A DNA stretch of 64,000 nt. Origin: Christiangramia aestuarii (GTDB taxonomy: Bacteria; Bacteroidota; Bacteroidia; Flavobacteriales; Flavobacteriaceae). Positions 26,471 to 35,873 of this stretch are shown here, piece after piece; within the stretch, counting starts at the first letter, position 1, and each line of letters begins with the position of its first letter. Under the pieces are notes generated by a model, which saw nothing but the letters and a program-made list of their open reading frames with translations, was not told where the DNA came from and ran no database searches. The stretch covers positions 419,698-483,697 of the forward strand of contig NZ_VJVW01000001.1 of the NCBI RefSeq assembly GCF_009735585.1. Direction: 5' to 3'. Position numbers and translations under genes: made by a program.

Positions 26471-26650
26471 TTATACCCTTCCCTTAAGAGCGTTAAAAAC
26501 CCAGGAAATAAAGAAAAACCCGATCCCCGTTACTGAAAATCCTATGGCATAATCTTTATATTTTAATACTCCCAAAAGAACCAAAGCGGCTCCAACCAGA
26601 AAGGTCAAAAAGGAAGCCCAACCGAAAATAGTGTTTTTATTCATCGCCAT
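26471..26650 (-). CDS. CAL67264 family small membrane protein
   Basis: A 59-residue protein with two hydrophobic segments: about 8-28 (IFGWASFLTFLVGAALVLLG) and about 34-52 (YAIGFSVTGIGFFFISWVF), ending in the basic tail NALKGRV. It matches a small membrane family named after a Gramella forsetii entry and restricted, as far as I know, to Flavobacteriaceae. The start is the ATG at 26648-26650; a second in-frame ATG follows two codons later. Its function is unknown. It lies just upstream of the DinB-like gene. Confidence 0.75.
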   Translation of the reverse strand: MAMNKNTIFGWASFLTFLVGAALVLLGVLKYKDYAIGFSVTGIGFFFISWVFNALKGRV

Positions 26651-26740
26651 AAACCCTGATTTTATACAAATATCGGCTAATTTTTAATGCTTCATTAACG
26701 GCCGAGAATTGCAGTGTTTTTGTATTTTAGCCAAAAGCCA

Positions 26741-26797
26741 TTTCTGAATAAAAATTCATAAAATTCCTTCAGAAATCAGATTAATTTAAAATTAATC
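26741..26797. promoter_or_regulatory. Palindromes upstream of acyl-CoA carboxylase
   Basis: TTTCTGAA (26741-26748) and TTCAGAAA (26768-26775) form an 8-bp inverted repeat 19 bp apart. GATTAATT-TAA-AATTAATC (26779-26797) is a perfect 8-bp-arm palindrome. Both sit 40-96 bp before the ATG at 26837. Either could be an operator; the second is AT-only except its ends, so chance is not excluded. Confidence 0.35.
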
Positions 26798-26836
26798 ACA
26801 TTAAAATAAACAAATTATTGTAAAAAGTTTAATCTA

Positions 26837-28465
26837 ATGGATATCAACTTCAATAAAAATGAAGATCATAATAAGCTGCTAGTTTCTACGCTGAAACAGA
26901 AGCTTGCTAAAATAAAATTAGGTGGTGGCGAAAAGCGCATCGAAAAACATCATTCAAAAGGAAAAATGACCGCCAGAGAAAGGATCGACTTTCTTTTAGA
27001 TGATAAGGAAAGATCTATAGAGATCGGTGCTTTTGCGGGAGACGGAATGTATAAGGAACATGGAGGTTGCCCAAGCGGTGGCGTTGTAGTGAAAATGGGC
27101 TACGTTTCCGGCAAGCAGTGTATCGTGGTGGCCAATGATGCTACGGTAAAGGCCGGGGCATGGTTCCCTATTACCGGCAAAAAGAATTTAAGGGCCCAGG
27201 AGATCGCTATCGAAAACAGGCTTCCTATCATTTATCTTGTAGACTCTGCCGGGGTTTACCTGCCAATGCAGGATGAGATCTTTCCAGATAAGGAACACTT
27301 TGGAAGAATCTTTAGAAACAACGCCGTAATGAGCAGCATGGGGATCACCCAGATTGCCGCGGTGATGGGTAGTTGTGTTGCCGGGGGTGCCTACCTACCC
27401 ATTATGAGCGACGAGGCCCTGATCGTGGAAAAGACCGGAAGTATCTTCCTTGCGGGAAGTTACCTAGTAAAAGCCGCTATCGGTGAATCCATTGACAATG
27501 AAACATTAGGCGGTGCCACCACTCATTCAGAAATTAGTGGGGTTACCGATTATAAGGCCAAAGATGATAAAGATGCCCTTACCCGCATCAAAAATATCAT
27601 GGATAAGATCGGCGATTATGACAAGGCTGGCTATAACCATTCAAAACCGGCAAAACCTAAGGAAAAACCGGAAGATATCTACGGAATATTACCAAAGAAG
27701 CGCAGCGACCAGTATGATATGCACGAGATCATTTACAGGCTCGTAGATAATTCAGAATTCGAGGAATATAAGGAAGGTTACGGCCAGACGATCATTACCG
27801 GCTATGCACGAATCGATGGCTGGGCCGTTGGAATTGTGGCCAACCAGCGAAAAATCGTAAAGACCAAAAAAGGAGAAATGCAGTTTGGCGGGGTCATCTA
27901 TTCAGATTCTGCAGATAAGGCCACCCGTTTTATTGCCAATTGTAACCAGAAGAAAATTCCCTTGGTCTTTCTTCAGGATGTGACCGGATTCATGGTAGGC
28001 AGCAAAAGTGAACATGGAGGCATCATTAAGGATGGAGCCAAAATGGTGAATGCGGTGAGCAACTCGGTAGTCCCTAAGTTCACTATTATTCTAGGTAACT
28101 CTTATGGGGCCGGGAATTACGCTATGTGTGGTAAAGCCTATGATCCACGACTTATCGCGGCCTGGCCAAGTGCAGAACTTGCAGTTATGGGTGGAACCCA
28201 GGCAGCGAAAGTACTTGCCCAGATAGAAACGGCAGCAATGGAAAAGAAAGGCGAAAAAGTAGACGAAGAAAAGGAGAAAGAAGTTTTTGACAAGCTGAAA
28301 GCAAAATATGATGAACAGACTTCTGCCTATTATGCTGCTGCCAGGTTATGGACAGACGCCATCATAGATCCGCTGGATACCAGGAAATGGATCTCCATGG
28401 GAATCGAAGCTGCCAATCATGCTCCTATTGAAAAAGATTTCAATATGGGCGTTATCCAAACATAG
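26837..28465 (+). CDS. Acyl-CoA carboxylase beta (carboxyltransferase) subunit
   Basis: A 542-residue biotin-dependent carboxyltransferase of the propionyl-/methylcrotonyl-CoA carboxylase type, moving CO2 from carboxybiotin to an acyl-CoA. It shows GKMTARERIDFLLD (about 43-56), the acyl-CoA oxyanion region AVMGSCVAGGAYLPIMSDE, and the second half FLQDVTGFMVGSKSEHGG and NSYGAGNYAMCGKAYDPR. An insertion rich in K/E occurs near 470-495 (KKGEKVDEEKEKEVFDKL). No biotin carboxylase or biotin-carrier gene is adjacent. Substrate (methylcrotonyl, propionyl or other) is not certain. Two palindromes lie upstream. Confidence 0.88.
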   Translation: MDINFNKNEDHNKLLVSTLKQKLAKIKLGGGEKRIEKHHSKGKMTARERIDFLLDDKERSIEIGAFAGDGMYKEHGGCPSGGVVVKMGYVSGKQCIVVANDATVKAGAWFPITGKKNLRAQEIAIENRLPIIYLVDSAGVYLPMQDEIFPDKEHFGRIFRNNAVMSSMGITQIAAVMGSCVAGGAYLPIMSDEALIVEKTGSIFLAGSYLVKAAIGESIDNETLGGATTHSEISGVTDYKAKDDKDALTRIKNIMDKIGDYDKAGYNHSKPAKPKEKPEDIYGILPKKRSDQYDMHEIIYRLVDNSEFEEYKEGYGQTIITGYARIDGWAVGIVANQRKIVKTKKGEMQFGGVIYSDSADKATRFIANCNQKKIPLVFLQDVTGFMVGSKSEHGGIIKDGAKMVNAVSNSVVPKFTIILGNSYGAGNYAMCGKAYDPRLIAAWPSAELAVMGGTQAAKVLAQIETAAMEKKGEKVDEEKEKEVFDKLKAKYDEQTSAYYAAARLWTDAIIDPLDTRKWISMGIEAANHAPIEKDFNMGVIQT

Positions 28466-28473
28466 ATTTCACG

Positions 28474-30111
28474 ATGAAAAAATTGACAATATTTCTAACT
28501 GCTTTAATTATAGCAGCGGCCGGGCATGCCCAGGTAGTGGGTTCTAACCACACCGATTATACCGAAGCAGATAGCCTTAGAGGTGCCTTAAGACCGGAAA
28601 GAACAAGTTTCGATGTTCTTAAATATCATTTAAAACTGAAAGTTGAACCTGAAAAACAGTTTATTTCGGGATCTAATGTGATCAGTTTTAAGGTTGAAAA
28701 TGATATGCCGGTGATGCAACTGGATCTTTTTGAAAATATGAAGATCGACTCCATCATGCACGCCGGGGATAAACTTGAATATGAACGCAGGTATAATGCT
28801 GTTTTTGTTCAGTTTCCTGAGGCATTAAAGCAGGGCCTTAAAGATTCCATTGAATTTTTCTATCACGGTAAACCGGTGGTAGCCGAAAATGCTCCCTGGG
28901 ACGGTGGGTTCGTCTGGACAGAGGATGAACAAGGCAAGCCTTGGGTTGGTGTTGCGGTGCAGGGGACGGGTGCGAGTCTTTGGTACCCAAATAAAGACCA
29001 TCAAAGCGATGAACCTGAAACAGCTCAAATGGACATTGCAGTTCCTAATGGTTTGATGAATGTTTCCAACGGTCGTTTTCTGGGTAAAAAGGACCTGGGA
29101 AATGGTTTTACCGAATGGAGCTGGAAAGTGGTAAACCCGATAAATAATTATAATATCATGATCAATATCGGGAACTACGAGCATTTTTCAGATACCTACA
29201 AAGACCTTGACCTGGATTATTATGTACTTCCTTACAACCTCGAAAAAGCCAAAGAGCATTTTACCGAAGTAAAGGACATGATGGCCTGTTTTTATGAAAA
29301 AATGGGGCCCTACCCTTTTGAGGAAGATGGATTCAAATTAGTGGAAACTCCTTATTTAGGCATGGAACATCAAAGTGCCGTGGCCTATGGAAACAAATAT
29401 TTGAAGGGATACCTTGGGAATGACCTTTCCGGAACCGGTATTGGACTGAAGTGGGATTTTATCATAATCCATGAAGCGGGCCATGAATGGTATGGTAATA
29501 GTATCACGTCAAAAGATATAGCCGATATGTGGATACATGAAGGTTTTACCAGCTATACTGAAGCTATCTATATCGAATGCCAGTACGGAAAAGAAGAGGC
29601 TTTAAAATATATAAGGGGAATCCGTCAGAATATTGGAAATAGCCGCAAGATCATCGGTGATTATGGGGTGAATGCCGAAGGTTCCGGCGATATGTACTAT
29701 AAAGGTGCCAACCTGCTGAATATGATTAGAAGTATATATGATAATGATCAATTATGGTGGAAGACCTTAAAGGATTATACCAACACCTATAAACATCAAA
29801 CCATCACCACCCAGGATACCGAGAACTTTTTTAATGAAGCCACCGAGGTAGACCTGGAACCGGTATTCGATCAATATTTAAGACACGCTGCTTTACCTGT
29901 TCTTCAACTTAGACAAGCAGACGACCAGATCCTGTACCGCTGGAAAGCCGATGTGGTAGGTTTTGAAATGCCCGTAGATGTGATCATCGATGAAGAGGAA
30001 ATAAGATTAAACGCCACTTCTGAATGGAAGTCCTACGAAACCGGGGAAGAGCTGGATGAGTTAAAAGTGAACGACCTGGAATTTTATATTGAGACCGAGA
30101 TCCTTGAATAG
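28474..30111 (+). CDS. Exported M1 family zinc metallopeptidase
   Basis: A 545-residue exported M1 (gluzincin) peptidase. A signal peptide (KKLTIFLTALIIAAAGHAQ) precedes the N-terminal beta-saddle domain. The exopeptidase-type motif reads YLGMEHQSAVAYGN, and zinc binding is IIHEAGHEWYGN with the third ligand in WIHEGFTSYTE. It ends about 180 residues after the zinc site, so it lacks the large C-terminal HEAT-like domain of full aminopeptidase N. It probably trims peptides in the periplasm. It begins 8 bp after the carboxylase stop. A second, longer M1 peptidase is at 54615-56729. Confidence 0.9.
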   Translation: MKKLTIFLTALIIAAAGHAQVVGSNHTDYTEADSLRGALRPERTSFDVLKYHLKLKVEPEKQFISGSNVISFKVENDMPVMQLDLFENMKIDSIMHAGDKLEYERRYNAVFVQFPEALKQGLKDSIEFFYHGKPVVAENAPWDGGFVWTEDEQGKPWVGVAVQGTGASLWYPNKDHQSDEPETAQMDIAVPNGLMNVSNGRFLGKKDLGNGFTEWSWKVVNPINNYNIMINIGNYEHFSDTYKDLDLDYYVLPYNLEKAKEHFTEVKDMMACFYEKMGPYPFEEDGFKLVETPYLGMEHQSAVAYGNKYLKGYLGNDLSGTGIGLKWDFIIIHEAGHEWYGNSITSKDIADMWIHEGFTSYTEAIYIECQYGKEEALKYIRGIRQNIGNSRKIIGDYGVNAEGSGDMYYKGANLLNMIRSIYDNDQLWWKTLKDYTNTYKHQTITTQDTENFFNEATEVDLEPVFDQYLRHAALPVLQLRQADDQILYRWKADVVGFEMPVDVIIDEEEIRLNATSEWKSYETGEELDELKVNDLEFYIETEILE

Positions 30112-30174
30112 GATCCGGTCTTAAAATATTTTTTTGGTACATTAGGATATGATAATCAATATCCTGGACCTTCT

Positions 30175-31917
30175 ATGAAAACTTTATTTATCTCCCTGGC
30201 TTTAATTTTCTGTTTCAGCACCTATAATGAAATATTGGCTCAGCCTGATTCCTCTGATATCCCTAATACTCAAAAGACCTGGTGGAAAGAAGCTGTAATA
30301 TACCAGATCTATCCTCGAAGTTTTAAGGATTCAGACGGCGATGGCGTAGGTGATCTCAAAGGAATCATCGAAAAACTGGACTATATCGAAAGTCTGGGCG
30401 TGAACATGGTCTGGCTGAACCCTATCTACAGTTCTCCCAATGCCGATAACGGCTATGACATTAGCAATTACCGCGAGATCATGGATGAATTCGGCAACAT
30501 GGAAGATTTTGATCTCATGCTTAGTGAGATGCACAAACGCGGCATCAAATTCGTAATGGATGTGGTGGTAAACCACAGCAGTGACGAGCACAGGTGGTTT
30601 AAGGAATCCCGAAAATCCCGTGATAATCCTTACCGCGATTATTATCACTGGTGGCCGGCTGAAAAGGGTGAACCCAATTATCGCTACAGTCTGTTCGATC
30701 CTAAAGGAGAGGCCTGGAAATATGATTCTAAAACCAATGCCTATTACCTGCATTATTTCTCACAGAAGCAACCGGACCTAAACTGGGAAAACCCAAAAGT
30801 AAGACAGGAGGTCTATGATATTATGAAGTTCTGGGCAGAAAAAGGTGTGGATGGCTTCCGCCTGGATGCTTTCCAATTCGTGTCAAAGGACACCAGTTTT
30901 CCACCGCTACCCAAGGGGTATGAAAAGGATGTGATCAAATATTACGGGATGGGTCCCAACCTGCATAAATATCTTAAGGAACTCAATAGGGAAGTTTTAA
31001 GCCAGTATGATGTATTTGCAGTTTCTGAAGGCGCAGGAAGTACCTTCGAAGATGCACACTCCCTGGTGGATGCAGACAGGAATGAACTGCAGATGGCCTA
31101 TCATTTTAAGGGAATGGATGTGGGAAACAGCCTGGAAGGTTATAAGCTATCCGAATTAAAGGAAGTATATACCACATGGGATAGCGCCTTCGCCAAAAAG
31201 GGCTGGCTGTCAATTTTCCTGGCCAACCACGATGTTCCTAGAATGGTTTCCAAATTCGGAAATGACAGTCCGGAATTTCGTGCTGCTTCCTCAAAAATGC
31301 TGAATACCTTTATCCTTACTATGCGCGGCACCCCTTATTGCTACTATGGTGATGAACTGGGAATGACCAATATCGGCTTTGATAGCATCAGCCAGTACCA
31401 GGATATAGTCGCGAAGAACGGCTACGAAAAGACCCTGAATGAAGGTGGAGATATTGAAAAATACATGGCTGAATTAAAATTTCTCTCCCGTGACAACGCC
31501 CGCACACCCATGCAATGGAATGATTCTGAACATGCCGGTTTTACCACCGGAACTCCCTGGCTACCGGTGAACGATAATTATAAAGAGGTTAACGTAGAGG
31601 CCGAGGACAAAGACCCGAACAGCTGTCTTAATTATTTTAGAGAAATGGTGAATTTCAGAATGGAAAACCCGGTACTTGTTTATGGTGCTTACGAACTATT
31701 GTTCCCCGACCATAAGCAGGTTTATGCCTACACCAGGCAGATGGGTGATAAAAAGATGCTCATTTTACTTAATTTTTCTAAGGAGGAATCTTCCATTGAA
31801 ATTCCTTCAGAAATGAAAGAGTTGCAATTATTGAAGAATAATCTTCCGGAGGTCACAAAACAAGGTTTAGATCTGACTTTGGCACCGTACCAAGCACTTA
31901 TCTTCAGTTACAGGTAA
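30175..31917 (+). CDS. Exported GH13 alpha-glucosidase-type enzyme
   Basis: A 580-residue GH13 enzyme with a signal peptide (KTLFISLALIFCFSTYNEILAQ). The sequence AVIYQIYPRSFKDSDGDGVGDL and the sets DVVVNH, GVDGFRLDAF (nucleophile Asp about 230), VSEGAG (acid/base Glu about 285) and ANHDVPR (Asp about 352) are complete. It resembles oligo-1,6-glucosidase/alpha-glucosidase subfamilies more than endo-amylases. Exported GH13 enzymes in Bacteroidetes usually belong to a SusCD utilisation locus; none is adjacent here, the neighbours being an M1 peptidase and DoxX. Precise linkage specificity is not decidable. Confidence 0.92.
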   Translation: MKTLFISLALIFCFSTYNEILAQPDSSDIPNTQKTWWKEAVIYQIYPRSFKDSDGDGVGDLKGIIEKLDYIESLGVNMVWLNPIYSSPNADNGYDISNYREIMDEFGNMEDFDLMLSEMHKRGIKFVMDVVVNHSSDEHRWFKESRKSRDNPYRDYYHWWPAEKGEPNYRYSLFDPKGEAWKYDSKTNAYYLHYFSQKQPDLNWENPKVRQEVYDIMKFWAEKGVDGFRLDAFQFVSKDTSFPPLPKGYEKDVIKYYGMGPNLHKYLKELNREVLSQYDVFAVSEGAGSTFEDAHSLVDADRNELQMAYHFKGMDVGNSLEGYKLSELKEVYTTWDSAFAKKGWLSIFLANHDVPRMVSKFGNDSPEFRAASSKMLNTFILTMRGTPYCYYGDELGMTNIGFDSISQYQDIVAKNGYEKTLNEGGDIEKYMAELKFLSRDNARTPMQWNDSEHAGFTTGTPWLPVNDNYKEVNVEAEDKDPNSCLNYFREMVNFRMENPVLVYGAYELLFPDHKQVYAYTRQMGDKKMLILLNFSKEESSIEIPSEMKELQLLKNNLPEVTKQGLDLTLAPYQALIFSYR

Positions 31918-32009
31918 ATAAGCTAAAAAAACTGAAACTGGCTTTTTAACGGCCCAAATAATTCCATATTAAACTGGTTTTTAGTAACTTAATGTAAATT
32001 CACAGCATT

Positions 32010-32432
32010 ATGTTAAGTATAAAATCACTTAATAAGTGGGCCAATTCGCATACTTATTACTGGCTGGACCTGTTGAGGGTTGCTTTGGGTGTCTTTTTCT
32101 TTATAAAAGGCATACAGTTCATCTCTCAAACAGAAATGCTGGCCGAACTCATCAAGCCATTACAGGGCTTTGGAGGTACGATGCTTATCGTACATTATGT
32201 CGCATCTGCGCACCTGGTTGGAGGTATTCTTATTGCCTTCGGCCTGTTAACGAGGTGGGCACTAATCGTGCAGATCCCCATTCTTATCGGGGCGATCCTG
32301 ATCAATTTTGTGGGAACAATGAATGCTTCCGCATTGATCCTGGCCTTGTTGATCACCGCAATTAGTGTTTTCTTTATTTTCTACGGATCTGGTAAACATT
32401 CCGCAGATTATATGATGAAAATGGGATACTAA
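32010..32432 (+). CDS. DoxX family membrane protein
   Basis: A 140-residue inner-membrane protein with four hydrophobic segments. WLDLLRVALGVFFFIKGIQFI (about 18-38) is the typical DoxX first helix, followed by VHYVASAHLVGGILIAFGLLTRWALIVQIPILIGAI. DoxX-family proteins have been linked to respiratory/oxidative functions, but for this subgroup no reaction is known. It is convergent with the M24 peptidase, 23 bp apart, and is likely transcribed alone. Confidence 0.8.
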   Translation: MLSIKSLNKWANSHTYYWLDLLRVALGVFFFIKGIQFISQTEMLAELIKPLQGFGGTMLIVHYVASAHLVGGILIAFGLLTRWALIVQIPILIGAILINFVGTMNASALILALLITAISVFFIFYGSGKHSADYMMKMGY

Positions 32433-32455
32433 TTATTGAACGCTGCGCGGCCTTT

Positions 32456-33787
32456 TCAGTTATTTGCTTTTTCCGTCGGAATAAGCATAAGTTCTCTTTG
32501 TCTTTGATTTACGTACCTGAAACCTTCCTCACCCCAAAACCCTGCTTCTTCGAGCATGATACGTACACTTTTTTCCCACTCTGGAATTTCCACTTCGGTA
32601 TTAAGTTCTATCGCGTATACCGTATTTTCATATAAGGGATAATCACCTGTTCCCGGCACCCCTTCCTGTTGATCCCACATTCCAATTGTAGGGCCGGCAG
32701 AATGTCCGTATAATCCAAGCGGGTGCGTATATATGGAAGCTTTAAGTCCTTCCTCTTTTGCCTGCTGCAGGCTTTTTTTAAGGATCTGGTTTCCGGAAAG
32801 CCCCGTCTTGAAATTTGAGGTCAATATATCCTGAAGCCGATTTCCTTTAGCAAAAGCTTCCCGAAGGAACTTAGGGGCCTCATCTTCTCCGTCCTTTAAA
32901 ATATAAGCCATCTGCTGGCAATCTGTATTAAGGTTGAGATAGGTGATCCCAAAATCGCAATGCACCAGGTCGCCTGGAAGAATTACCGAGCTTCCGTTCT
33001 CGTCTGAGAATGCCGTGATATGATCTACCAGCTTCTCTTTGCTTCTTTGTATATCCACGGTTGGGTGAAACCAGGTTTCTAGCCCCATATCGGTAACCTT
33101 TTGTCGCATCCACCATACCACATCGTCTGTAGTGGTCACTCCCGGCTCGATCACCCTACTGCTGAAAGCTTCCTCGATGATCTCATGAGTAATTCTGGCC
33201 AGATCGCTGTAAACGATCATTTCCCGCATGGTTCGGGTCTCGATCCAGCCCACGGCCAGTTCTTCTGCTGAAACTATCCTGTCCTGGAATTTCTGAGGCA
33301 AGGCGCTTGTAAACTCATCGTAATCTGTTTTAACAAGTCCATCGGCAATACCGTAATTTTCAGAAATATTGAGGCCTATCTTTTCCGGGTCACGTTCTTC
33401 TATGATATCCATCAGTGCCTGCCACTGGTCGGGCTGAGCTTCCTTATCCCAGGCAGACTCGATATTATCTCCAATCTTATACCTGGCTATAGCCAATTTC
33501 TGAAGGCTGTCCTCCTGTTGGTCACGATAAAACACAAGAATGGTCCTTCTTCTGGCATTCAGCCAGGTTGAAGGCAACATGGTCCTTAATACAGGATCTT
33601 CATTATATTCCCGGGAGATAACGATCCACATATCTATTCCCGTCCTGTCCATCAATTTTGGTAAAAGCTGGGTAAAACGTTCAGATTGAATTTCATCGGT
33701 GACGCGTGACCTTTCCCTTTCCGCCAGGACCTGAGCCTGAAGCATACCTGCACCCAATAGGAACAGGGCTATGATTATTTTTTTCAT
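32456..33787 (-). CDS. Exported M24 family metallopeptidase (Xaa-Pro aminopeptidase-like)
   Basis: A 443-residue pita-bread-fold peptidase with a signal peptide (KKIIIALFLLGAGMLQAQ). The N-terminal creatinase-type domain covers about 30-190. The metal site is visible in LVHCDFGITYLNLNTDCQQMAY (two Asp positions), GLYGHSAGPTIGMWD (His) and VYAIELNTEVEIPEW (Glu). It is predicted to remove N-terminal residues before proline in the periplasm, or to be a related hydrolase. It is 40 bp downstream of the CIA30-like gene and may be the last gene of the menE unit. Confidence 0.85.
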   Translation of the reverse strand: MKKIIIALFLLGAGMLQAQVLAERERSRVTDEIQSERFTQLLPKLMDRTGIDMWIVISREYNEDPVLRTMLPSTWLNARRRTILVFYRDQQEDSLQKLAIARYKIGDNIESAWDKEAQPDQWQALMDIIEERDPEKIGLNISENYGIADGLVKTDYDEFTSALPQKFQDRIVSAEELAVGWIETRTMREMIVYSDLARITHEIIEEAFSSRVIEPGVTTTDDVVWWMRQKVTDMGLETWFHPTVDIQRSKEKLVDHITAFSDENGSSVILPGDLVHCDFGITYLNLNTDCQQMAYILKDGEDEAPKFLREAFAKGNRLQDILTSNFKTGLSGNQILKKSLQQAKEEGLKASIYTHPLGLYGHSAGPTIGMWDQQEGVPGTGDYPLYENTVYAIELNTEVEIPEWEKSVRIMLEEAGFWGEEGFRYVNQRQRELMLIPTEKANN

Positions 33788-33827
33788 ATAAAGCCTGAAG
33801 ATTATTTAGAGGTCTAAGATGGGAAAA

Positions 33828-34355
33828 TTATTCCAATTCGATCTTATCTATAAGGAGTTGAAAGCTCTCTTCCTTTTTATTACCTATCAGGATAGCGACC
33901 TGATCTATGGTTTCATGATCAAAATTGGGCTGATTTAGTTTGCGGCCACGAAAGCTCGGGTACATTTCTTCCAAAGGAATTTTTATGATCTCCCATTTCC
34001 CGGATGTCTTGAAATCATGAACATAGGAATAATAAACCTCATCTCTATTCTTCACCCGGAACTGGTATTTTTTACCATCTCCTTTTAACCTTAAAGCAAT
34101 ATACTTATGGCTACCAACCTCCATTTGTGGAAGATCATACTGAACCGAGGAAAAACCTCCATTATTGGCCAGCGAAATCTCTCCCAAAAACAGGGCATAA
34201 CCCTCTTCGTTCAAAGAAAAATTACCGGTAGACTTTCCTCCCATCACCCCGTCAACAACTACATTCCAGTCAGAGATATCTGAATCTTTACTAAAATCGA
34301 AGATCAATTTCATGGAACTAAATAAGACAAGAATGATAATCAGGAGGTATCTCAT
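33828..34355 (-). CDS. CIA30-like family protein
   Basis: A 175-residue protein of the CIA30 (complex I intermediate-associated protein 30) superfamily, a galactose-binding-like beta-sandwich. The first ~14 residues (MRYLLIIILVLFSS) are hydrophobic and may export or anchor it. Signature pieces are WNVVVDGVMGGKSTGNF (about 30-46), GEISLANNGGFSSVQYDL and the closing IDQVAILIGNKKEESFQLLIDKI. In eukaryotes the family helps assemble complex I; in bacteria the role is unknown. It lies 7 bp downstream of menE, so co-transcription with a quinone gene is likely and suggests, without proving, a respiratory link. Confidence 0.72.
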   Translation of the reverse strand: MRYLLIIILVLFSSMKLIFDFSKDSDISDWNVVVDGVMGGKSTGNFSLNEEGYALFLGEISLANNGGFSSVQYDLPQMEVGSHKYIALRLKGDGKKYQFRVKNRDEVYYSYVHDFKTSGKWEIIKIPLEEMYPSFRGRKLNQPNFDHETIDQVAILIGNKKEESFQLLIDKIELE

Positions 34356-34362
34356 AACTAGA

Positions 34363-35460
34363 CTATGAGACCTTACTTTTCAGGGTATTCTCCCGGTGGA
34401 TCTTCCCGTTGGGAGTTTCCTCGAATTTTTCGATCAGGTAGATCTTTTTCGGTTTTTCGTATTTATCCAGCCCCTTGATAGAATTTATATTCTCCTGAAG
34501 CTCATTGATGGTTTCTTCAGAAAAATCATCTTCTACAAAAAGCACCAGCTTTTCGCCTAGGGCATCGTCTGGCATGGAAGTGACAAAAAAACGATGATCT
34601 AAAACCTTGTTCAGTTTTTTCTCGATCTGTTCCGGGAAAAGCTTGATACCGCCGGAATTGATAATATTGTCATACCTGCCTTTCCAGATAAATTTTTTAT
34701 AGGTAAGGATCTCCACCACATCATTGGTAACGATCTCTTCATCCAGAATATTTGGCGCCTTTATCACCAGGCAGCCTCTTTCATCCTGGGCAATATGGAT
34801 ATTTGGCAGTATTTTGAAGGCCCTCTGAGAATTTTTCTTTTTCTGCGGATTCAGTCTTTTTGCTGCAATATGGCTACTGGTCTCGGTCATTCCGTAAGTT
34901 TCGAAGATCTTGGTATCCACGTCCTTGATCATCTTTTTCAGCCTTGGGGAGACTGCTCCCCCTCCAATGATAAGCTTTTTTACCAGGTGAAGCCGTGCTA
35001 TGGAATTATCCAGCTGAAAAGGCGTCATTGCAGAAAAGTCATATACCTTGAACAGGTTATCCAGCGGATTGGAAGATGGCGGAACCGTATCCAGGTCCCA
35101 CCCCAGGAACATGGCCCTTACCAGCATCATTTTACCAGCAATATAATCAGCCGGCAGACACATAAGAGCTGTCGTAGATGCAGGAAGATCAAAGAACCGT
35201 GAAGTAGCCAGGGCCGAATTCACCATATGTTCTTTTTTAAGCCTGATCTTTTTAGGTGTACCCGTAGAACCGGATGTATGCACTTCGATATAGGTAGTTG
35301 GTTTAAACCAGTCTAGCAGGAAACTGCCAATAGACTGCTCATAAGGCTCACCTTCCTTAATAAAGCTATAAGCCACCTGTTTAAGCTCAGAGTTGGTGAA
35401 GTGCCTTTTATTGAGCCTGAACTCAGGATGGGTTTCCGGTATTTTGTATTTATTTGGCAT
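34363..35460 (-). CDS. menE: o-Succinylbenzoate-CoA ligase-like AMP-binding enzyme
   Basis: A 365-residue ANL-superfamily ligase predicted to activate o-succinylbenzoate with ATP and CoA in menaquinone synthesis. The ATP-binding loop EVHTSGSTGTPKKI is at about 59-72, the A5 motif ETYGMTETSSHIA in the centre, and the C-terminal hinge/lysine region NGKIHRENTLKSK at the end. It is shorter than the usual ~450 residues because the N-terminal subdomain is reduced, which is common in Bacteroidetes MenE. The menE role rests on the company of menC and menA on the same strand. It is separated from the CPBP gene by a 413-bp gap. Confidence 0.85.
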   Translation of the reverse strand: MPNKYKIPETHPEFRLNKRHFTNSELKQVAYSFIKEGEPYEQSIGSFLLDWFKPTTYIEVHTSGSTGTPKKIRLKKEHMVNSALATSRFFDLPASTTALMCLPADYIAGKMMLVRAMFLGWDLDTVPPSSNPLDNLFKVYDFSAMTPFQLDNSIARLHLVKKLIIGGGAVSPRLKKMIKDVDTKIFETYGMTETSSHIAAKRLNPQKKKNSQRAFKILPNIHIAQDERGCLVIKAPNILDEEIVTNDVVEILTYKKFIWKGRYDNIINSGGIKLFPEQIEKKLNKVLDHRFFVTSMPDDALGEKLVLFVEDDFSEETINELQENINSIKGLDKYEKPKKIYLIEKFEETPNGKIHRENTLKSKVS

Positions 35461-35873
35461 ACAGATGCTAAGATGTGAAAATACTTACATCTTAAAGTTA
35501 ACAAATTGCAATGAAAATTTTAAATTTCTTCAGAAACTTTTATGAATTCCAAAATCGTTATGGCACAAAACCAATCCTTATAACTTACTGACATAAGGTG
35601 AATTACTAGAAAAAATAGGAGCTCAGCGATTAAACATTCCTTTATTTTCCGGGCTTCAATTCTAATTGATAAAATGCTTCCGGATAAATCGGAAATAATG
35701 ATTTTCCTTATTATCAAAACAAAAACATTTAATGGAATCCCAGCTACCAGATCTTTAATCTTTGGATCCCGCACATGGAAAAATTCTAACCTAATTCGGT
35801 TAATTGTAAAAGAAATTCAGGATCTGAAAGAATCTTTATTATATATGCACAGGCACCTGCACGAAAAAAATAA
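35461..35873. other. 413-bp intergenic region with a small doubtful ORF
   Basis: The gap interrupts the men gene series. A plus-strand ORF at 35674-35877 codes 67 residues, including ATRSLIFGSRTWKNSNLI and IVKEIQDLKESLLYMHRHL, the only stretch that looks protein-like; its stop overlaps that of the convergent CPBP gene. The frame stays open upstream to 35602 without a start codon, so a decayed gene is possible. A minus-strand 84-residue ORF overlaps it. I recognise neither. No terminator hairpin is visible. Confidence 0.3.
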
